From Epiperipatus broadwayi (taxonomy: Eukaryota > Onychophora > Udeonychophora > Euonychophora > Peripatidae), in contig JAQFVV010000030.1 in NCBI GenBank assembly GCA_028023455.1, positions 9,636,876 through 9,700,875 on the forward strand: 64,000 bases of DNA, given 5' to 3'. Below the pieces are notes generated by a model. It was not told the DNA's origin. It was given only the letters and a program-made list of their open reading frames with translations, and did no database searches. This document shows, one piece after another, positions 59,426-64,000 of this stretch (position 1 is the stretch's first letter; each line of letters opens with the position of its first letter). The position numbers and the translations under genes were made by a program.

Positions 59426-60936
59426 GAAGAAAATTCTAAGACAATAGTTGAATGTTAAATCAATTTCCAAGATGTCAGTCATGGTAAAAAACAAAAAAAT
59501 GGAGTAAAAAAGTTAATTTTTGTAAAATACAGAGAGATCATTTATACAAGACTAATTTCTTATGCTTTTCAAAGCTCAGATTTACTGAATATCAAAAACA
59601 ACTCAACAAATAAAAATAGTAATAATATTATTATGGATACTAAAATGAAACAAACACTCAACAGCATATTGAGTATAGGAATGAATTTTTTTAATTATAA
59701 AAATTAATAAATTTACTAAGTAAATTTAGCTTTTCTTTAAAGGTATAAAACTGTACACATATATCAATATATTACAAAGAAATCATGTCATATGTCACAT
59801 GGCCAGTAGCAGAAACCAGTCTGGGGTTGGGGATATTCTGCAAATCTCATTAAGAGCTTATTTGTGAGCTCTATATATAACATTTATGCCAATATATGTT
59901 TATATAATTTTATAGACAAAAAGTAAAATTTTTCAAGAATAACCTACTGTAAAAACTTAACATCCTACAGTCAAATGTTAAAGAAAATTTTTGCCTCACA
60001 TAATTATATTCTTAGACAATATTTGTTTTATTTATATAATAAACATTTTCTCAGGAAGATATTTTTAATGTTCAAATTTAAAATTTTGTTTAAACAAATC
60101 ACAACAATTATATTTTTTTTTCAGAATAATGGATCTTACAAAGTTTCATCACAGCCCTTTGCATAGATAAAAGCTAGAAATAGAAAAAGAATTGATTAAA
60201 TGTATGTTCAATTAGAATAGTACACCTTACAATTTGAACATATTTGTTGAATGATTAAAATGTAATCTGAAGAATCTTGACTTGATAATAAAAAATCAAT
60301 GATTTGTCATGCATCGTTCAAAAACATCTAATAAATAGAAAGCTAATTTAAAGACTTTTCATGGAAGATTTATGACTTCTTGCTATCTTAACCATGAAGA
60401 TGCATTACCTTACTGACTTTCAGTTTGAAGAAATGAGTTTAAAATTTTCTGATATTTTAAAACATTACAAACCATCTGGATATTCTAATAGATTGGATTT
60501 ACTTTTCCAAATGTTGACTTTTTCTCATTAAGTTTCCAATTATTATGAAATCATCCATTATAGCAAAATCAAACAGTCAGATTGTTTAGTGAAACTTTTA
60601 GGTAAGATTTGTACTTTAAAAGTAACACAATATTGCACTAAGAATGAAACAAGTTAGAAATATTGTAAAAATAAAACTATCAGTATAATGTCACAGTCAA
60701 CATCAATAATACAAAGACTCTTAAAAAAATTATCTTTTAATCAAACATTATTTATGAAATTATGACTTTTGTTTTGTTTAAAATGTATTACAAAATGAAA
60801 ACTCTCAACTCCTATTTTTTAAAGATATTTCCAATAATTAATCTATAACTTAAATATGATGAATTTTCATGTTGTATTATCTGAACAAATGAATAAGATC
60901 TTCATAAAACTTATTTAAACTAATAAGATGTAAACT
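59426..60936. other. AT-rich DNA with a family F scrap
   Basis: GCAGAAACCAGTCTGGGG at 59809-59826 is the 3' half of a family F or A ribozyme without its CUGAUGA part. Rest unremarkable. Confidence 0.5.
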
Positions 60937-61047
60937 CCCCCCCCCATATGTCATACCATCGACCGGGATGCAAACCCACAACCGTCTGCAATCAACTACT
61001 TGCTTGCAAGGCAGCTGTGATGACCTCTCGGCTAACAACACTTGCCA
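60937..61047 (-). mobile_element. tRNA-derived SINE, copy 5, with TSD and poly-G tail
   Basis: Diverged head (minus strand: GAGAGGTCATCACAGCTGCC, GGGTTTGCATCCCGG, ATGACATAT) ending in G9 on the element strand (C9 at 60937-60945) instead of poly-A. A perfect 15-bp TSD AATAAGATGTAAACT lies at 60922-60936 and 61048-61062. Confidence 0.82.
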
Positions 61048-61172
61048 AATAAGATGTAAACTTGGTAACTTAGTTGTGAGGAAATGTATAAATCTATATT
61101 AAATTTTCCTAATCATCACTAATCACATATTCTTATTTTTCTCCTTTTACTTTCTTTGCATTTCTTCATATA

Positions 61173-61173
<1 letters not shown>

Positions 61174-61235
<62 letters not shown>
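61174..61235. repeat. (TA)n run
   Basis: About 30 TA units inside the family C left arm. Confidence 0.9.
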
Positions 61236-61237
<2 letters not shown>

Positions 61238-61296
61238 CTTTAACTCCCCTCATATGAACTTTAATGCAAATTTTTTTTAATGATTTCTTTATTTTT

Positions 61297-61332
61297 CTGA
61301 CAGTTTCAACTGTCCTGCAGTTTTCATCAGAG
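61297..61332 (-). ncRNA. Hammerhead-like motif, family C
   Basis: CUCUGAUGA, an extra A, stem II AACUG/CAGUU with loop CAGGA (five perfect pairs), GAAAC, UGUC, AGAAA. The cleavage triplet would be GUC. This is the best stem II of family C; stem I remains about two pairs. Confidence 0.45.
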
Positions 61333-61354
61333 TGATCATGACAGTATTGACTGT

Positions 61355-61792
61355 TAAACCACTAAACATCACATGATCACCATCTCTATACTAGCACATA
61401 ATTGTTGTAAACAAAGGCAAAACTCTCCATACAGTAGTGCCACCCTGTGCCAAACAGAGTAATCAATTGATGCCAGAAGGCTTGTGCATAAAATCCCTAT
61501 CTAGTGTCTACTCATCCAATATCCCTAGACTAGTTTCTGGCTTGTGGTCATCATCAGTGAGGAGCCTTTGATCTAAGAGCACTGTGCCTAGATCTTAGGA
61601 TCTAATGCAGCCCTCCAGCAGCCACCTTTTAACTCTACTTTACTACAAAACTATGAGAATGAAATTGAAAACACAATAATATTTTCAATCTAAGCACTAG
61701 ATAGGGATTTTATGCACAAGCCTTCTGGCATCCATTGATTACTCTATTTGGCACAGGGTGGCACTACTGTATGGAGAGTTTTGCCTTTGTTT
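61355..61792. mobile_element. Family A foldback element (438 bp) inside family C
   Basis: Perfect 12-bp TSD AGTATTGACTGT at 61343-61354 and 61793-61804. About 98-bp near-perfect inverted ends (61412-61508 against 61696-61790), one complete minus-oriented ribozyme arm, the inner spacer (61620-61690), and a short plus arm that begins well after the ribozyme. No ORF. Confidence 0.88.
61523..61563 (-). ncRNA. Hammerhead ribozyme motif, family A, intact core
   Basis: CCUCA, CUGAUGA, stem II from UGAC and GCCA (U-A, G-C, one mismatch, C-G) with loop CACAA, GAAAC, UA, GUC, UAGGG. Core and triplet intact. Stem I has four pairs and one C-A mismatch. Better stem II base than other family A copies. Confidence 0.65.
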
Positions 61793-61861
61793 AGTATTGA
61801 CTGTCCTGCTATCTTCATCAGAGTGATCTTAATTTCCTTTACCTACAAGAAATTATGATTG

Positions 61862-61900
61862 CTCTGATGAAGACTGCAGGACAGTCAAAACTGTCAGGAA
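61862..61900 (+). ncRNA. Hammerhead-like motif, family C, decayed
   Basis: CUGAUGA at 61864-61870 and stem II CUG/CAG are intact, but the GAAAC block reads CAAAAC. Confidence 0.35.
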
Positions 61901-61965
61901 AATAAAGAAATCATTAAAAAAAAAATTTGCATTCAAGTGTATATGAGGGAGTTAAAGCAATATAA

Positions 61966-63941
61966 ATTACATATTATTAATTATTACCCTATAAAATCAC
62001 TTGCATTATATATATTTTATACAATAAAGCCATTTTCTAACAAAAATTAAATATACTTTAAATTTTTAAGAAAGGTGATGAATCTTAAATATGTGATGCC
62101 ATAGTTTTTTTATTTTAAAAAACATCCATAGTGAAATATCATTGGGATGAAGATCCTTCATTGTCTTGCAGCAATCTATTGACAAAACACTCTTTGGAGA
62201 CATCAAATCACTTCTTCAGCAGATCACTAAATATATACAAAAACTATTTGAATTTTAGATGTTTTTAAGTTTATTTTTATTCATTAAGATTTTTTATTAA
62301 AGTTGTAAATATATATTTTTATTAAGCACAAATGACTATATATAAATACTTTAAGGCTTTAACCTTTGACACTGCACTCTTCTGAATATATTTTAATACT
62401 AGAAAGACAATGTATTATAAAAACTTTGTTTGAATCCCCATTGAAAATCATATGAAATACTGTTTTATCTTCTTTTAATACTTTCATTATTAATGGCTGT
62501 ATTTATGATATATGATGCTATAAACAGATTAATCTATTCAATATGAATTGTAGCAATTTTTCATTTCTCTAATATGATTTCTACTCTTTATTTTTATCTG
62601 AGAAATCTATTTATCAGAAGCACTTCCAATATAACTGCGACTATAAAATAACCATGAAAGCTCCAGGTAAAATCTTGCAGAGGGAAATAAAAATAATAGC
62701 TTAAAAAAGAAATTACTTTGCATTAACATATAATCTAGGTTAAGTATATACATTATATTTGTATTTCATTATTGACATATGCATGTATTTTTCACACATA
62801 TCTATTTAAAAACAAACTATAAGTACATAAATCATTCCCAAAACAACATTTAAATTAATTAGTAAATAATCAAATAATTACTACTCAGGTCATATAACAG
62901 TCAAACTCCAAAGTGACTGATAATTCAAACCAAATTTTAACATGAGACTTGTAATGAAAGGCATAGGGTAATGAATGGCACGCAGATTAAGATTTAAATA
63001 TATCTATGCAGATTAATCCAGGAATTGATAACTGACTTTTTTAAGAGATAAATTTGCTTCTTGAGATCATTGATAAATAAAAATAAAATATTTCAATACA
63101 CGCTAATAAAAGATTTTAATAATAATGTTTGACTTATAATTATGTAATAATAGAACATATATTTGTTTCATAAGACTCACCAAAATGATCAGTCTTAACA
63201 TTTATTATCACCAAAAATTTCATTTATATACTGTTTAATAATTGTTACTTAAAATCAATAATGTTTGTGTGTTTATCATGGTTAGTTATGATGTTTTAAT
63301 TTTTAATATAAAAGTTTATATTGAACACTATGTATTATAATCTGGAATTCTGTAGCAAATAGATAAAAAATAAAATAATCCATAATGATATTTTAAAATA
63401 TATTTTAGCAAAAATAAAGTAAATCATGCTACTGGCACTCATGAAAATAAGACACATCCCCAATCAGATGGAAGTCCACATTTTGTTTTTACCCTACAAC
63501 TAATAATTATTAGATTATTCATTTATGGATCTGCTGTGTATTTGTAAATTAGGAAACTGAAATGTCATGTACCTGTTATCGTTTTACTCTAGTAAATAAA
63601 TTTAAAGAGACCATTGCTGTCGGTTCTCGCTCCTGAACAGGTGCTCGATAAACTGATTTAGATAAAAAGAGGCAGAATCATATTCTCCCTCTCTCAGTCA
63701 ACATTTTCCAGTATGGAGCTGGTATAAAATGTATCAGAATAACTAATAGGATTCCATGATAAAGCCATAAGTAGAAAATGGCTGAAGTGATCAAAATTGT
63801 AAAGCTCGAATACATATGGATAAACTTTTGAACTTTATAGTGTTATGCAAGATTAATTGTAATTGCCTTTTTCAACCAATATGTAAAATATTTGTACTTT
63901 TGCACTATTTAAATGTTAATTGAATATATATATATATATAT
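61966..63941. other. AT-rich DNA, nothing recognised
   Basis: 63600-63720 is less AT-rich (GTCGGTTCTCGCTCCTGAAC) but matches nothing else here. No coding signal. Confidence 0.45.
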
Positions 63942-64000
63942 ATGTCCAAAAGATGGCGCTATACCAAAACCGCCGAACAAGTGTAAGATTTGTTTTACAT
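63942..64000. mobile_element. Family D foldback element, start only (runs off the window)
   Basis: After a (TA)n run, ATGTCCAAAAGATGGCGC, TACCAAAACC and GAACAAGTGTAA match the D-element outer arm at 5834-5885. The rest lies beyond the window. Confidence 0.7.

Larger units (their letters stand above)
61115..61965. mobile_element. Family C foldback element, split by a family A insertion
   Basis: Left part 61115-61354 (minus arm with a (TA)n run at 61174-61235) and right part 61793-61965 (plus arm ending GTGTATATGAGGGAGTTAAA). The two match the family through CAGTTTCAACTGTCCTGCAG and its complement. The family A element at 61355-61792 sits between, so family C inserted first. The centre repeats CTTCATCAGAGTGATC twice. 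Confidence 0.7.

Noticed and set aside
61355-61792. TIR DNA transposon (MITE) because of about 98-bp inverted ends
   Set aside because: TSDs of the family vary from 10 to 13 bp and copies have truncated arms; cut-and-paste families give fixed, shorter TSDs.

Overview
This window looks like non-coding, repeat-rich DNA from an invertebrate animal nucleus. It is roughly three quarters A+T by eye, has no convincing host gene, no operon-like layout, and is full of eroded retroelements, (TA)n runs and inverted repeats. The mixture (RTE-type LINEs, a Penelope-like GIY-YIG relic, a Ty3/Gypsy-like gag relic, a tRNA-derived SINE) is metazoan, but I cannot name the species from sequence alone.

The most striking content is a set of short foldback elements, several bounded by 10-15 bp target-site duplications (TSDs), that carry hammerhead self-cleaving ribozyme motifs in their inverted arms. 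I sort them into families A (CUGAUGA core, GUC cleavage triplet), B (perfect 5-bp stem II, CCAA/UUGG stem I), C (weaker), D (long inverted arms, CUGAGGA or GUGAUGA core) and F (degenerate). Family A occurs as a size series from 29 to 563 bp that shares the same ends. In families A, B and D the stem III segment is self-complementary or nearly so, as in ribozymes that act as dimers.

Layout. 0.2-1.7 kb: plus-strand LINE relic with a SINE and a mini A element inside it. 2.5-3.1 kb: A element. 5.8-6.2 kb: D element. 6.9-7.9 kb: B elements. 10.4-11.2 kb: gag relic. 11.1-12 kb: B-like element. 15.4-15.8 kb: second D. 16-17 kb: eroded B. 18.2-18.8 kb: unexplained reading frame and a 72-bp tandem repeat. 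19.8-22.9 kb: an A element beside inverted Penelope-like endonuclease relics. 23.2-23.8 kb: family F. 24.1 kb: SINE. 26-34.4 kb: an unidentified eroded block, then two minus-strand RTE LINE copies. 36.6-38.6 kb: palindromic MITE-like element and a strongly T-rich block. 40.9-51.5 kb: SINEs, A, B, C and D-like elements and another LINE relic. 54-61.9 kb: further A, B and C elements, a LINE fragment and a SINE, with nested insertions that give relative ages. 63.94 kb to the end: start of a third D copy.

How they may work together (inference): the foldback elements have no coding capacity, so they would have to be mobilised in trans. The Penelope-like relic is a plausible type of partner because hammerhead motifs are known from Penelope-like elements and retrozymes; the RTE LINE is the more obvious partner for the A-tailed SINE. 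All coding copies seen here are broken.
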